A DNA stretch of 64,000 nt from Heterohyrax brucei (GCA_028571685.1 CM053146.1:114985431-115049430); one strand, 5' to 3'; positions 1 to 12,315 are shown, counted from the stretch's first letter. A program made the numbers and translations. Notes: generated from the sequence alone by a model not told the origin.

Positions 1-1909
1 CAAACCGAATTTCAAAATTAATTATTTCAGTTCAATCGCGTGTTTATTAAATGCTTACTCAGTGACAAATACTATACTAAGTGCTGAAGACACAACAAAT
101 ATTTGACATAGTCTCTGGCTGTCTATCATGTAGCTGGCAATGAAGACATAGAAAAACTTTATATACGTGGTATTTATACGAGTCTTAACATTACAAACAT
201 TTATATATTATATAAATTAAATTTTGGAATGCCCAGCATGGTATCATCACATATTTGAACCTTCTGATTAGACTGCTATTTTTTATGACTTTCTGTTTTT
301 ATCCTTGATGAGGAACTAGAATCTTAGAGTTAGTGGCCAGTGTACTTTTAACTCTCCTCATCAATTGGTGAAGGTAATGCTGCATGATAATCTATCTGGG
401 CAAAAGTATTTTTATATACATATACATACACACTAATGTTTAGTAACTTTCTGCTAAAGAGTGCAGAGCAGACATAGCACACAGGAAATACTGTTTTCTT
501 CTGTTTGAGATCAGATATGGCTGTCAACTTTTATAAAGGAAGTGCTTCCATAGCAGCATTTGAAAGCTAATAGAAATTTGAGAAATAGTAAAGATCAATG
601 AGCTAATATATTTCAAGCGTATGGAAAGTTATAAAAACATGAAACACCATGGTGTGTTCAGCGAACTATAAGGAATTCACTGTGGCAGGAGTACAAAAAA
701 ACAGTTACAAAATTCTTAATTGAGCAAGCAGGTAGGGATCAGATCACAAGGAATTCCTAACACATGAAAAAGTGAATTTTCCAAACAGGGAATCTAAACA
801 GATGTAAAAAGGAAAATGTTTGACTTTATATTGTAGCAATACCACTCCAGTGGCTGTGAGCACTTGAGTGGACCAAAAAAAAAAAGAGAGAGAGAGATAA
901 GCATGATAGTTACGATGCCATTGTAGTGCTCCAGATAAGACGTGATGTGGACATTAGCTTAAGTGACTATAGTTACAATGGAAATAAAATTAAGAAATAT
1001 TTAGAAAATAAAGCCCTGAAGAGGTTGGTTTTGTTCTGTTTTGTTGGATTTAATGGAATGACCCACTATTGTTTTCACTGTATCAGTCAGCTATTGCTGC
1101 ACTTATGCTGTGTAATAAAAGCAACAATAAACATTTACTTCTTGATTGGGTATCTGCAGGTACAGTAGTTTGTTGATCTCAACATTGAATAAGTTTCTGT
1201 ATACAAAATTTATATTTGTGTGTGTGTGATTGTAACCTTACAGTTGTCATCCATTATCCTTATCCCTTTTATCATGGTGTTGTATTTCTTTTTACTCTAA
1301 ATGTAAATGCACAGAACAAATTATTTTGTCATAAGCATCAGTAGATATTTGTTGAGATGACATGTTTTCATATGCATTTCTTCTCTGTTCCTTATAGATT
1401 GATATTTACATCACAGAATTCTCAGTGTGAAAACTGTTTGTTAGCCTGTCTCTCTCATTATTCAGAATTTGACAGTTTATCTTTGGAGATAATATTTACT
1501 GTGCTAAATTGATTCTAAAAAGTTATAGATTTTTTACATTTTCTGAATTGTTTGAACAGTGAAAAGTAATTTTAAAAAGAGAAGAGGAGATTTCTACATA
1601 TGCCATATCCTTGAAAAGCAGTTGAACTCTCAAACTTTGCCACCCCTGGGAAATATGTGTCTTGTAAGTTTAGAAAACAATGGCTTGGAACTGACAAATC
1701 TAATAGTGTTTCTAAATGCCAGAGTGAACATGTACAGTGAAAAATGTGAAAGGATTGCATGGTGGCTGATAAATACAAGATGATGGTTTGCCATCAAACT
1801 TGAATATGGGTACTCTGCTTTGGATTAGCCTACAAATGGAGAGGTGTGATAGTAGGAGCCACACCAAACAGCAAGTACCTTAAAAACTGCACTAAATGCT
1901 GTGAAAAAA
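1..1909. other. Intergenic, no gene recognised
   Basis: No exon-like frame or young repeat is seen. Bases 46-104 resemble the tail of an ancient L2/MIR-type element (tttattaaatgcttact, then ctaagtgctgaagaca) at low confidence. A short purine run with (AG)n lies at about 879-898. The short frames at 926 and 1559 show no recognisable domain and are treated as chance. Confidence 0.6.
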
Positions 1910-2063
1910 AAAATCCATTGTCAGCTGGTCAGTTCTGACTCATAACAGTCCTATAGGACAGAGTAGAACTGCCCCATAAGGTTCCCAAGGAGCAGCTGGT
2001 GGATCCAGGCTGCTGACCTTTTGGTAAATAGATGAGCATTAACCACTGTGCCACCGCAGCTCC
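1910..2063 (-). mobile_element. AfroSINE (tRNA-derived SINE)
   Basis: On the plus strand this reads from a degraded tail ('ctgactcataacagtccta') through a body ('cagagtagaactgcccca') to the tRNA-like head ('ttaaccactgtgccacc'), so the SINE lies on the minus strand. The B-box region is degraded. It is one of five copies in the first 4.1 kb. No convincing target duplication was found. Confidence 0.88.
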
Positions 2064-2390
2064 AAAATGCCGATCTTCAATCAGAATATTGTTGTAGGAA
2101 TTTAGATGTACTGGGGAAAAAAATACAAATCATAGTCTTGAAAACATAGCAGCTATAAATGTGAACCTATAATGTGAGCATAAGTTTTGCACTCTTAGTT
2201 TATATTTGGCTGTAAGATTCCTTTAGTAAACTTTTTACACTATATGTTTCAATGAAATCATTGGGTTCTATATCTAGCCTTAAATAATGATGGCCGCCCA
2301 TGAAGAGTAGACTTGGGAAAAGCTGAAAAGCTTTGCAGTCACATCCTTTTGGAAAGGTCACATTGAAATTTAGACTTGTTAATAGCTCTT

Positions 2391-2571
2391 CTGAAGACCA
2401 AAAACCAAACCCATTGCTGCTGAGTCAATGCCAACTCATAATAACCCTATAGCAACTCTATAGACAGTGTAGAACTGCCTGATATAGTTTCTAAGGAGCA
2501 CCTGGTGGATTTGAACTACTGACCTTTTGGTAAAGTGATTTAGCACTTAACTGCTATGCCCCAGGGTTTCC
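2391..2571 (-). mobile_element. AfroSINE
   Basis: Minus-strand AfroSINE: tail 'aaaaaccaaacccattgctg', body 'gtgtagaactgcctgatata', head 'agcacttaactgctatgcc'. The 7-mer agctctt flanks it at 2384-2390 and 2572-2578, a weak target-duplication candidate. There is a small internal duplication near 2446-2470 (ctatagcaactctatagaca). Confidence 0.88.
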
Positions 2572-2814
2572 AGCTCTTATAAATGAAGGTTTTTATGTGT
2601 GAATTATTTGTGGGGAAAAAATAACTAAGACTCTCTGATTCCAATGTGATGCCTTAGAAATGTTATAAGCTTCTTGCTTACAAGGCATTTATTTGAAACT
2701 TCTGTGGAAAATCTAGTATGCAAATGTTCATTGGGTGGCTGTTTACTCACTCTAGTAATGGTTTTAATTTTTAAATTTTTCTCTGCTAAAAATTAGCCAA
2801 TGGATAGTAACGTT

Positions 2815-2976
2815 GGAAACCCTGGTGGTATATGGTTAAGAGTTTGGCTGCTAACCAAAAGATCAGCAATCTGAATCTACCAGGTGCTCCTTGGAAATAC
2901 TAGGGTACAGTACTCTGTACTATATGGATGCTATGAGTCAGGATAAATTCAACAAGAATGGATTTTGTTTTGGTAT
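2815..2976 (+). mobile_element. AfroSINE
   Basis: Sense AfroSINE. The head is 'accctggtggtatatggtta' with the next segment 'gctgctaaccaaaagatcag'. The body is 'caggtgctccttggaaatac' and the tail 'gctatgagtcaggataaatt', ending in a T/G-rich stretch (attttgttttggt). It is diverged by many substitutions, including loss of the canonical B-box GGTTCGA. Confidence 0.86.
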
Positions 2977-3089
2977 TATATTAATATTGGAAAAGCAAGT
3001 TTAAACCCAGGCTTAGAAATTTGAAGATTAGCCCTTACATTATAGACTTCCCTACCTATATTTTATAATAAAAAACATCAAAAACCAAT

Positions 3090-3262
3090 TTTTTTTATTA
3101 AATAAAAAATGAAAGTGTACATACTCTGTGCTTACAATATTGGGTTAAGATGAGAGGAGTACACAAGTCGTGTTGAAGTCCTGTTAATATTGATCTTACT
3201 AATGTGTGTTGTCACCAATTTCACGCAACCAAATTTCTAACCACTATCTAATCTAAACCCTG
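3090..3262 (-). mobile_element. L1 3'-UTR remnant, internally deleted
   Basis: A T-tract at 3090-3098 is followed by tgaaagtgtaca, the same tail seen at the L1 end near 39.89 kb. The sequence then jumps to 'caatattgggttaagatg' through 'caaccaaatttctaaccac', which matches about 22850-22965 of the large L1 in this window. Roughly 0.8 kb of 3' UTR is missing between the two parts. No ORF2 sequence is present. Confidence 0.7.
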
Positions 3263-3506
3263 ATAAAGGTATGATATTACAAAATAATGGGTGAAAAGTA
3301 TTTTATAATACATTGACTTTAATAATGTTGATATTACTGTATACTACTTAAGGTTTACGTACGTGAATTTCCTAAGTGAACTGTAGAGTGATGGGGGAGA
3401 GCTAAAGACATATGTTTCAAGTAGGATGTTGCCTTCTTAAAAAATAAAGCATTCATTTGTTTGTATACTTTGGCTTCATTGACATAGTAAATTTCTTTAC
3501 CAAGAC

Positions 3507-3678
3507 AGGAACCCTAGTAGCCCCGTGATTACGTGCTCGGACACTAGCCAAAAGGTCGGTGGTTCGAGTCTACTTCCATAAAGTTTCACAACCTCAGAAT
3601 CCATATGAGATAGTTCTACTCAGTGCTGTGGGGTCACTATGAGTCAGGATCAATTTGACAACGGTGAGTCTGTTTCAG
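3507..3678 (+). mobile_element. AfroSINE, variant with middle extension
   Basis: Sense copy with a well preserved B-box (ggtcggtggttcgagtct). The middle contains an extension (aaagtttcacaacctcagaa) typical of a longer AfroSINE subtype also seen at 39056 and 41185. It ends in 'ctatgagtcaggatcaattt' plus a degraded tail. Confidence 0.87.
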
Positions 3679-3933
3679 AAGTCATACTGTGCTTTCCATC
3701 ATCTTGTCAGGACCAGCCCTTCTGACCTTGTCATCAGCCACCATCACCCTTCAACAAACCTCAGCAAAACCTCATGAATGTGTGTACTCAACTCCCCATT
3801 GCTTTCTGACCATATATTGTTCTTTCATGTGTCAGAGCCCTAGATGAACTTAAGACCCAGTCTCCTTGAGCAACCTTCCCTGGCTTCCTCAGGAAGGGTT
3901 CTCGTCTGTTGCCTATTAACTTCTGGTGTCTCT

Positions 3934-4088
3934 TGTTGTTATATGCCATCACATCAGTTTCAACTACTAGCAACCGTATAAGACAGAGTAGAACTGTCCT
4001 AGGGCTTCCTACCAGTGGCTGGTAGATTGGAACTGCCAGTCATTTGGTTAGCAACCCAACTCGTCTACAGCGTTACCAAGGCGCTGCA
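3934..4088 (-). mobile_element. AfroSINE with short target duplication
   Basis: Minus-strand copy, beginning with 'tgttatatgccatcacatca', passing through 'cagagtagaactgtcctag' and ending in the head (gcgttaccaaggcgc). The 9-mer ggtgtctct occurs directly on both sides (3925-3933 and 4089-4097), consistent with a short target-site duplication. Confidence 0.84.
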
Positions 4089-4097
4089 GGTGTCTCT

Positions 4098-5838
4098 AAG
4101 CTGTTTTTATACTGTTTCAAATCTGAAACTTCCTTCTCTAATAACACTCCTGCCCTAGAGCTTCAGCCCCTAGACCCCCTCCCCCCGTAGGCTATTTTCC
4201 AGTTTCCTCTGTGTAGTAGTTGTGGTTCCCTTATACAATTAGTATTCCTAAGGCCAACATTGTCCTCATGCAGTCAAAAGAGCTGTTGTCTACTGCACAA
4301 AGGAGGGAACCCGTGACTACTCACTTATTAGAGAAATATTTGTTGGACACTACTGTATCCCTGGCATTATACCGGGTACTATAAATGCAAAGTTGTCTGG
4401 AATATGTATTGACCACTAAGGTGCTCGGGTTTAGTAGCAACAATACAAATGCAAATAGTGAAATGAGCTTATGTGTAAATGCAAATGAGTAAGAAAAATA
4501 CAAGTGGTTACCTGTGGTTAGAGAGTCAAGGGAACTTCTACTTTATCCATACATAGTATTTGAATTTTTAGATTGAGACTTTTTATATGCATAAATGGGT
4601 TAATGAACAATTTATGAATTTAAAAAAATAAAAACATTTTTAAGCATTGTAAAATATCACATGGTGAATCTAATAATAATAGAAATATTATACTAGTGGG
4701 AGCATTTACAGTCACAAAGTTAAATTTTGAAGAACCATAGGAAGAGGCTAGTTTTTGTAAAGAAGATGAGAGGCTGAATCTTCAAGTCATGCTGGATGCT
4801 TATTGGTGCTTAGAAGTATTTTAGGAGAGGGAAGAAGGGAGACAGCTCTTTTGTGAGTTGCTGGAGAAAAGTATGGTCATGAAAAATGTCTTTAGGGAAA
4901 TTAAACAACCCTGTCAGTTTTGGTATCACAGAGGGTAGGAACTCAGTCCCTGTAATTTACTTAGTATACCATGCAAGCAATTTCATGTACCAAAGTTTCC
5001 ATTTAAGTGTTTTGTGATGCCCAAATGTAGTCAATAAAAGCAGAATGATAATAGGGTTAATGATGATTGTGTAAAAATTAAGAAGAAGAACTTAATCAAC
5101 CTAAATTATTTTTCATTGCTAAAATAAGCAAATGAAAGTTTATTTTCACTCTATTGATAATTGCAAACTACACACTCACACAAAACAACTTACAAGTTCT
5201 ACCTTATAAAAAAAGAATGAAGTTGTTCAAAGTATCTTTTGAACACAGGTCCTTTTACTATTCAGTTTTTAAAACAACTCTCTTTGTAAGGGGAGTATTA
5301 GGGAAATTATGTTTTTCACCCAGCTCTGCTATTAAGGTTCTACCTCCTTTTGAGAATGACTCCCTTAGCTCTCTTTTTAGCTTTATCTCCCAAATCCTTC
5401 AGGATATCATCCACTGTGTACAACCAAATGCCTCGTGGGATTTGTTTCCTGCCTTTCAAGGTTTAGAATCTTAGTTTCAGTGGGCAGCTCAGTTAATTGA
5501 CCTGATATTGTATTTACTGAGTAGTGCCTGGAGTCTTCAAAGCTACAAGTGGCCATCCAAAGGTAACAGTTGGTTGCTATTCACCTGGAGCAACAAAGGA
5601 AGGAGAGTCAGGATCAGAAGGGGGAAATTAAATGTGTGGCTGAGTGCCTCCATGAGCAACCAACCACTGTGCCATATCTCTGAAGTCTTAAAACAAAACA
5701 GTAGTTCATTTAACTTATCCAGTAAGAATATCTGCTTTGAGCCTTATGCTATTTTATCATCTATCCATGTAGAATCAGATTTACAACAGCAACGGAAAAG
5801 ATTACATAAATTTAGGAGACAGTGAGTTTGTGTTAATA
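4098..5838. other. Intergenic, no gene recognised
   Basis: No repeat is confidently assigned. Bases 4321-4400 resemble an ancient L2/MIR-type tail (aaatatttgttggacact). Two perfect octamers ATGCAAAT lie at 4449-4456 and 4479-4486. The 105-106 codon frames at 5154 and 5508 have no recognised domain and unremarkable composition, so they are not called as genes. Confidence 0.5.
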
Positions 5839-6391
5839 TGAAGACTAACAAGTTCACGAACTCATCTTAGCAAAAGTGCTACGTGCCTCATTGCTGAATA
5901 TCGTGAAGGTCACCTTTGAAGTACTTCCCATAGGAAGCTATGCACTGACACCAGCGCTTAGTCCACCCTTCAAAGCAATTTTGGAACTCTCTTTCTGGAA
6001 TGGCCATCAGAGCTGCCATTGTGTGACTTTTGGTGTCCTGAATGTCATCAAATGTCTTCCTTTCAATATTTCCTTTATCTTTGGGTAAGCAAAGAAGTCA
6101 TTAAAGGCTGGATCAGGTAGGGAGAGTGCTCCAATACATTTCTTTGTTTATTGGCTAAGAACTCCATCACAGACAACTGTGCAGTTAAGTTCATGAAGTT
6201 GCCACCATGATACTGTACACAATGGCCATTCCAGAAAGAGTTCCAAAGTTGCTTTGAAGGGTAGACTAGGTGCTGGCAGTGGTGCATAGCTTTCCAAGGG
6301 GAGTACTTCAAAGGTGACTTTAGTGATATTAAGAAATGAGGTACATAGCACATAGAACAATTGTGTTCACGGACTTAATTGTCGGACCTCT
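5839..6391. mobile_element. Palindromic non-autonomous mariner, copy 1
   Basis: A TA dinucleotide flanks both ends (5837-5838 and 6392-6393). The left arm (about 5850-6070) and the right arm (about 6215-6385) are inverted copies of each other: 'cacctttgaagtacttccca' on the left matches the reverse complement of 'ggggagtacttcaaaggtga' on the right. Both arms correspond to the C-terminal coding end and 3' terminal repeat of a mariner transposase. The right arm reads outward on plus, the left arm outward on minus. The middle (6071-6214) is single-copy transposase sequence, on minus. No 5' half, no DD(D) catalytic core and no intact frame is present. It depends on an external transposase, if it is mobile at all. 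A second copy with the same internal junction lies at 49991-50534. Confidence 0.8.
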
Positions 6392-6393
6392 TA

Positions 6394-9300
6394 AGGGAGG
6401 AGCTGTGCAGAAAAGGAAGGTAAGAATGGTAGCACAACTCCAAGAGTGTGATTAATGTCAGTGAGTTGTATGTGTAAAAATTGCTGGCTTTGTGTATGTT
6501 CTGCTGTGTGTATTCTCAACAATAACAGCAGAAATTGTAAAATAAAGAAAGAAGATATCACCACCTACCCCCCAAACTCCAAGTTCTTGATTCCTATTAT
6601 CAGCAGTTACCTCCATGGCAACCTCAGTCTTCAAGTTTGGTACCTATCGTCACTTTTGATCTTTTATTTGTTCAGTTTTTTGTTTGTTTGTAATAGGTTT
6701 TACTTAAGGATTTTTCTTCATTTCTTATGAGCTAGGCAATATATTTGAATGTATATTTGTTGTATTTTACTCAAGATCCATTTGTATTTTATCATGAGGA
6801 TTTTAAGAATTGATATATTACTAACAGCAGAAATGAGTGAGTGAATGATTATTCTTTATAGAGGGATCAATTCAAATAAACTATTGAGTGTAGTATAGAC
6901 TAGAGCATGCATTAAGCTAGACATCGTTTTGTTTTACTGTATATGGATCACTGTTGACAAGACAAACCAATTTAAATTACTCTTTAGAAACATACTGAAA
7001 GCCACATGACATGGGAACAAAGTGAGAGATGATGCCCAAAATATGCTGGGAAAATGTACAATGGAAAATCCATTTCAGCAAGAAACCACATAATAAAAAA
7101 ATACTAGTTTTAGATGTAGTTATAAACTGTAGTTTGTTACTTTGTCTGGAGATTCTTGTAATGATTCATTGTTATAGAAAGAAATAAAATAGGATTCACA
7201 AAGGAACTTTCATCAGATTGTAATATGCCCTGCCATATTACAAAGGAAGAGGCTTATCTAGCTATTTGCTGTCACTACTTAAGTGGACCATGCAACAGAC
7301 AATAGTTAGAATTCTGCTTGAACCCCTAAAATGCTTGACCAACTGAATTCCTTCCCATGCCCATAACCAAAAGTAGCACATGAAATACATGAGAAGTCTG
7401 TTTGATAGACTCTTTATGTACTTAAATCAAAACCAGTCCTACTCATTCCAACAAAAGCTATCCCCTGCTGTGTCCTTTTTTTTTTTCTTTTTCTGAACCA
7501 AATGTCCTTTGAGTTTTTGTTTGTTCGTTTGTTTGTTTTTGGTCATCATTGTTGTTTTTGTCTACCTGACGTCCATCAGTTCTGATACTTACGAAGAATT
7601 TTCATGTAACTTACCAATTTTAACTTACTCATGTTGCCACAGGGTAGGTGGTAAGATTGTTCAGGGAAATAAAGTGAAAATTTGGATAAACTGAGCTCAT
7701 AATCATGTTGCTGAAGAGTTGTCTTTCCTATTGGAGTCTCCAAGGCTCAGGGAAACCCCTTTAGTTTTCTAGGAAGGCAAATACTTGATTGATCAGCTGT
7801 AACACAAGAAGTAACATGTTGAGTTGCCTAATGAGACTGAAGAAATCAGGATACTTTTATTTTTCGTATTTCTGTGTGCTTCTTCATCCTTCCTTTATAT
7901 AAATTAGAACTTCTAGGCATGGTGTCCAGAACTGACATTGCTCTTGCAATACCCTTGACTCTTAGGAAGTCATGAATTTGGATCATTTCCCAGATTATAC
8001 ATCTGCCCCTCTAGTTTAAGTTCTAGATTATGTAGTTGTGCCAGAGGGGGCGGATTAGAAACTCTCTCTACATTGCTTCCAAAGTATAAGAAAAAGGAAG
8101 CACCTTTTCATGTTTTGGGGGAAAGCCGTAAACAAAAATCTGTGGCACTGAATTTATTCCTTGAGTGTTAAAACAGCAAGGGTAAAACTATTTTCTTGTG
8201 AATTGTCTTTAAGTAAGCTAAAAATCCCTAAATATTTTGTAGTCATGGAGCCCACACTAAGTAATATGAAGCAGAAAAATAGAACACGAAAAATCCTTAC
8301 CTCTGTTTTTAAGGAACCCACATATCATTTGAAATTACTAGAGCACAGCTACTAAAGGCACAATTTGGAATGATGTATTGATTGCTGTACACTGTATGCA
8401 TTCCTCAAGCACTGACATGTAACTTTCCTTGAAAGGCATATTTCTATATGAAATACTTACCAGAGAAGTCATTGCAAAGGATATCACCTATTAGGACTGC
8501 TTTTGAAACTGCAAACATTTACGATTCTGGAAACTAAGCATAGAATACAATCAAAAAGCAAAATAGTGCCACGTGGAGGTCTGACATGACTGCTTGTGAA
8601 GGTAGTTTCTGATGAATGTGGTAAGAAGAGGTGAAAGGAAGGATACAGACATCACAGCACATGTCTTCCCCCTTTCTAAGACAATCTTGTGCTCTGAAGT
8701 CATCCTCATCTATCTCTTTCAAGGCCTTGTTCAGTAAGTTAATGTCTCCTTCTCACTCATTTTGATATCCTCACTCTTGATTAACTCTTTCCTTTTATCC
8801 AAGGAGAAATACTCAAGGTGAGGAAGAGATGGCAGTCAGAGACCATGGAAGACAAGAGGAATAAAAGTAGAGAAGTCTAAGCCAAGGCAATGGACACTAG
8901 ATAGTGACAGGGCCATGTCCTGAAAGGTTAGATTTTGTTTTTTATAAGGAGCTACACTTTATAGTTAGAACAGCAGACAGAGTGACTTCCTTGAAATGAT
9001 AATTAGACAATATCATTTTTAAGAAAGTGAAGACAAGCCACAGACTGGAAAAATATTTAAAAAATGTATCTAACAAAGCATCTGTACAGTGAATATTTAA
9101 AAATTTGGAACTCCAAGGGACAAAAAGGTAAATCCTAGGAAACACCGATATTTGAGGACAAACAAAGGGTGAGCTAAACTGTTAAGATATTTTAGATAAG
9201 CAATAACAAGAGGCTGAAGAAAGACTTCAGAGAATAGAAGTCATAAATGTATTATTAATAATATTGCCAAGACAAGGTGTGTAGGACTTGACAGTTTCTT

Positions 9301-10554
9301 ATACTGGAGGACGAGAGATGGGTAGGATCCCAAGCTAACCTAAAACCTTTAAGCTAGAAGAGCAAAAGAAAGATAATGCCTTTGACAGAAAGAAGGAATC
9401 ATGACCAAAAGTCAGGTTAGAAGGAGGAGCCATTTGAAAATGAGTCTGGAACTCAAGAGAGAAGTGAAGATTAGCAAAATAGATTTAGAAGTCATCTGCA
9501 TAGAGGTGATAGTTGAATTTGGATTTGTCCACAAGATTGCACAGATTAAATTAAGTAATAATTCTTTAAAAGAGTTTGCAGCCATTAATTCATTTAGTTA
9601 ACTAAAAGCCTGAGATGAAGGCAGAAGCAGTTATAAGAGTTAATGATCAATCACATTTTGCTATTATCATGTTCAGTGACTTGAAACAACTCGGATTTTT
9701 CACTGAAAATTAGAGCTGTATGGAAATACAAAATTTCTAGCAGTTACAAATTTCATACCAAGTTAAATCAATTGATGTATTTATATTCTTAGGAGTTCTT
9801 AAACACACAAATGAGATCTTTGTTCATATTTTTAAATATTATTGGGCTACAAGTACATATAATTCATTATGCAATGAAATTTGCACAATTTTCCCGATGA
9901 TCTTGTGTTTTAAAATGCAATTCTATGCTTGTTTATCAAATTGTCTTTTTTGATCAAGTGACAAAAGTCAGTTTTTGCACATATTTTCATTCAGTAAAAC
10001 TAAATGCTGAATGAATGATGTTTTTCCTAAAATAGTGATATAAATATATGATTTTTTTCCTTTTTTCCTACTTTTCATCTCCAGAGATTAGCAGAGTAAT
10101 CTCCATATTATATGAAAATACTTTTTGACACACATACATGAAAGATATGTATTTGGAAGACTGTATTGGTCTACCTGGCAACTTATATTACACAGATGAA
10201 AGTTATTTTGTATACTCTGTGTTCACTGACATAAATATTGAAGTTGTCAGCAAAAATGCTTAAGTTTTGCGTGTTGTCTGAACAAACAGGAAAAAATCAA
10301 CATTGCAACTGAGGAAACTGGATGGAAGTAGCACCAGTGGCTGACTCCAAGGTAAATTAATACTTGACCCTTTTTTAGGGCCCAATGGCAAATGATTCTG
10401 TACTATTGGACTCAGTGGCGTGGATATAGAGTCTGTCACATTAAGGTGTGTAAAATATATTTGCAAGAGGCGTAGACAAAGGAAAGGCTTCCAAGAATAA
10501 GTCTAAAATATCTGTTCATAGGTAGCCTTTGTGGAAGCTTGATCTTCACTTTTG
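6394..10554. other. Repeat-poor intergenic stretch
   Basis: About 4.2 kb without AfroSINE, young L1, RTE or LTR sequence. Small low-complexity parts are a T-rich run near 7477-7494 and gtttgttcgtttgtttg near 7518-7538. Segments around 8830-9500 (for example 'gaagtcatctgcatagaggt') look like a degenerate ancient mammalian repeat. No exon-like frame is identifiable. Confidence 0.5.
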
Positions 10555-10567
10555 AATATATGTATTT
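10555..10567. repeat. Target-site duplication, left copy
   Basis: The 13-mer aatatatgtattt is repeated exactly at 11476-11488, bracketing the L1 insertion between them. Confidence 0.85.
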
Positions 10568-11475
10568 CTTTTTAATTTTCATAATTTGTTAATTACAATA
10601 AATGAATACAATTTCTAACATCTATCAATTATCTCATCTATGGTAAACCCTCACCACCCCCCTCCTGCCCTTGTAGCCAATACAGTTATTTTCTTCTGTA
10701 GATAATTCTGTTTTTAAGTCCTTATAACGGGGGGTCTCATATAATATTTGTCCTTTTGGCACTGACTGATTTCACTCAGCATGGTATCTTCCAATTGAAA
10801 CCATGTTATGAGATGTTTTCTAAAATCTACATTGTTTTTTATCATAGCATAGTGTTCCATTGAACACTAAAGAAACCATAGTTTCTTTATCCATTCGTCT
10901 GTTTATGGGCGTCAGGATTGATTCCATCTTTTAACTATTGTGAACTATGCTGCAATAAACCTTCGTGTACATGTGTCTGTTCATGTGGCAACCTTTATTT
11001 CTGAAGGAAAAATTCCAAGCAGTGAAATTTCAGGATAAAATCATATACCTACTTCCAGCTTTTTAAAGAAGCACCAGATTGCTTTTCAAAGAGGTTGTAC
11101 CAGCTAGCAGTCCTACCAGCAATGTAGGAGAATTCCAGTCTCTCCACAGCCTCTTCAACATTTGTTGTTTTGTGTGTTTTGGATCATGGCCAACCTTGTT
11201 GGGGTGAAATGATATCTCATTGTAGTTTTGATTTGGATTTCTCTGATAATTAATAATTGTGAGCATATTCTCGTATGTCTTTTGGATGCATGGATGTCCT
11301 CTCTAGTGAAGTATCTGCCCATCTCCTTTCCCCATTGCTTAATCAGGCTATTTACCGTTTTCTTGTTGATATTTTGCAGAACTTTGTAGATTATAGAGAT
11401 CAGATCATGTTCTGACATGTAGTTGCCAAATATTTTTCCCATTCTATCTGTGATCTTTTAACTCTTTTGATAAAC
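10568..11475 (-). mobile_element. 5'-truncated L1 (ORF2 C-terminus and short 3' UTR)
   Basis: The plus strand shows the reverse complement of L1 ORF2's C-terminal region ('gctgcaataaaccttcgtgt', 'ccattcgtctgtttatgggc', 'gcaccagattgctttt'). A minus frame at 11155-11442 carries the characteristic ...KTVNSLIKQWGKEMGRYFT... segment. The element is bracketed by a perfect 13-bp duplication and starts with a T-rich tract (the poly(A) complement), as expected of target-primed reverse transcription. Its 3' UTR is only about 150 bp. The last ~870 bp of 3' UTR present in the L1 at 22064-27645 is absent, although the insertion itself is complete at this end. Frames are broken by stops. Confidence 0.9.
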
Positions 11476-11488
11476 AATATATGTATTT
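11476..11488. repeat. Target-site duplication, right copy
   Basis: Exact match to 10555-10567. On the L1 sense strand the nick site would read TTTTA/AAATAC, close to the preferred L1 endonuclease site. Confidence 0.85.
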
Positions 11489-12138
11489 TTAAAAGGGTAG
11501 TTCTGATGTGATCTGTGAAATATGTGTAACAATTTGGGATGTTCTCTTTTGAAGCTAATCTGTACTTTTATGTGGCCTCTTTTGGTTTTCACTGAGTTTC
11601 AACAATTTGATTTAATTATGATAGTGGTTTTCTACCTACCATTGAAATGATTTAGATTGGAGGTTCAGGTGGTTATTGACTTGCTACATTCAATGTGGCT
11701 ACCCTTAAACTGAAATTTCACTGAACACATATCCAATGCAGCATTCTTACCTTTTCATTGTTTTGTCCTCCAAAAAGAGTAAAAAGATTCTTGTAGTGAA
11801 ACACTGATAACAAGGGAGAATTTTCTTTTAATTAATAAGAAATATTATTTTAACACTGTGTATGTATTAATTGTAATAGGTTCATGTCACATGCTAATTG
11901 TAGAACAATTAAGAGGTCATTCAGATCTTTGGATTTTCCAGAAGTGAATCTTAAGTGCTACATTTTTTTTTTAATTGGGCATCCTGTAAACTTGGGCACA
12001 GAAATTCGTCTGTTTATACATAGAGATGTTTATCACCTAGAGACTTTACCTTTGATGTGAAACGTAAATCTTGAGGGAAGAGCTTTTGGTTTTCTTAAAA
12101 ATAATTGAGTGTTCTGTACAGTCTTATCGGAAGATTCA
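11489..12138. other. Intergenic, nothing recognised
   Basis: AT-rich sequence with a T run at about 11963-11972. No repeat family or exon is seen. Confidence 0.5.
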
Positions 12139-12149
12139 TTAGGAACATA
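12139..12149. repeat. Target-site duplication of AfroSINE, left
   Basis: The 11-mer ttaggaacata recurs exactly at 12305-12315. Confidence 0.88.
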
Positions 12150-12304
12150 AAACCCATTCCCATTAAGTCAGTTCTGACTCACAGTGACCCTAAAGACTGA
12201 GTAGAACTTCCCCACAAGCTTTCCAGGGAGTGGCTGGTAGATAGAAAATGCTGATCTTTTGATTAGCAGCCCAACACCTAACCACTATACTGTGAGGTAT
12301 CCCG
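12150..12304 (-). mobile_element. AfroSINE with perfect 11-bp target duplication
   Basis: Minus-strand copy. The tail is 'aacccattcccattaagtca', the body 'ctgagtagaacttccccaca' and the head 'acctaaccactatactg'. The perfect 11-bp duplication (12139-12149 and 12305-12315) fixes both ends and shows that the element is essentially full length at about 155 bp. Confidence 0.93.
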
Positions 12305-12315
12305 TTAGGAACATA

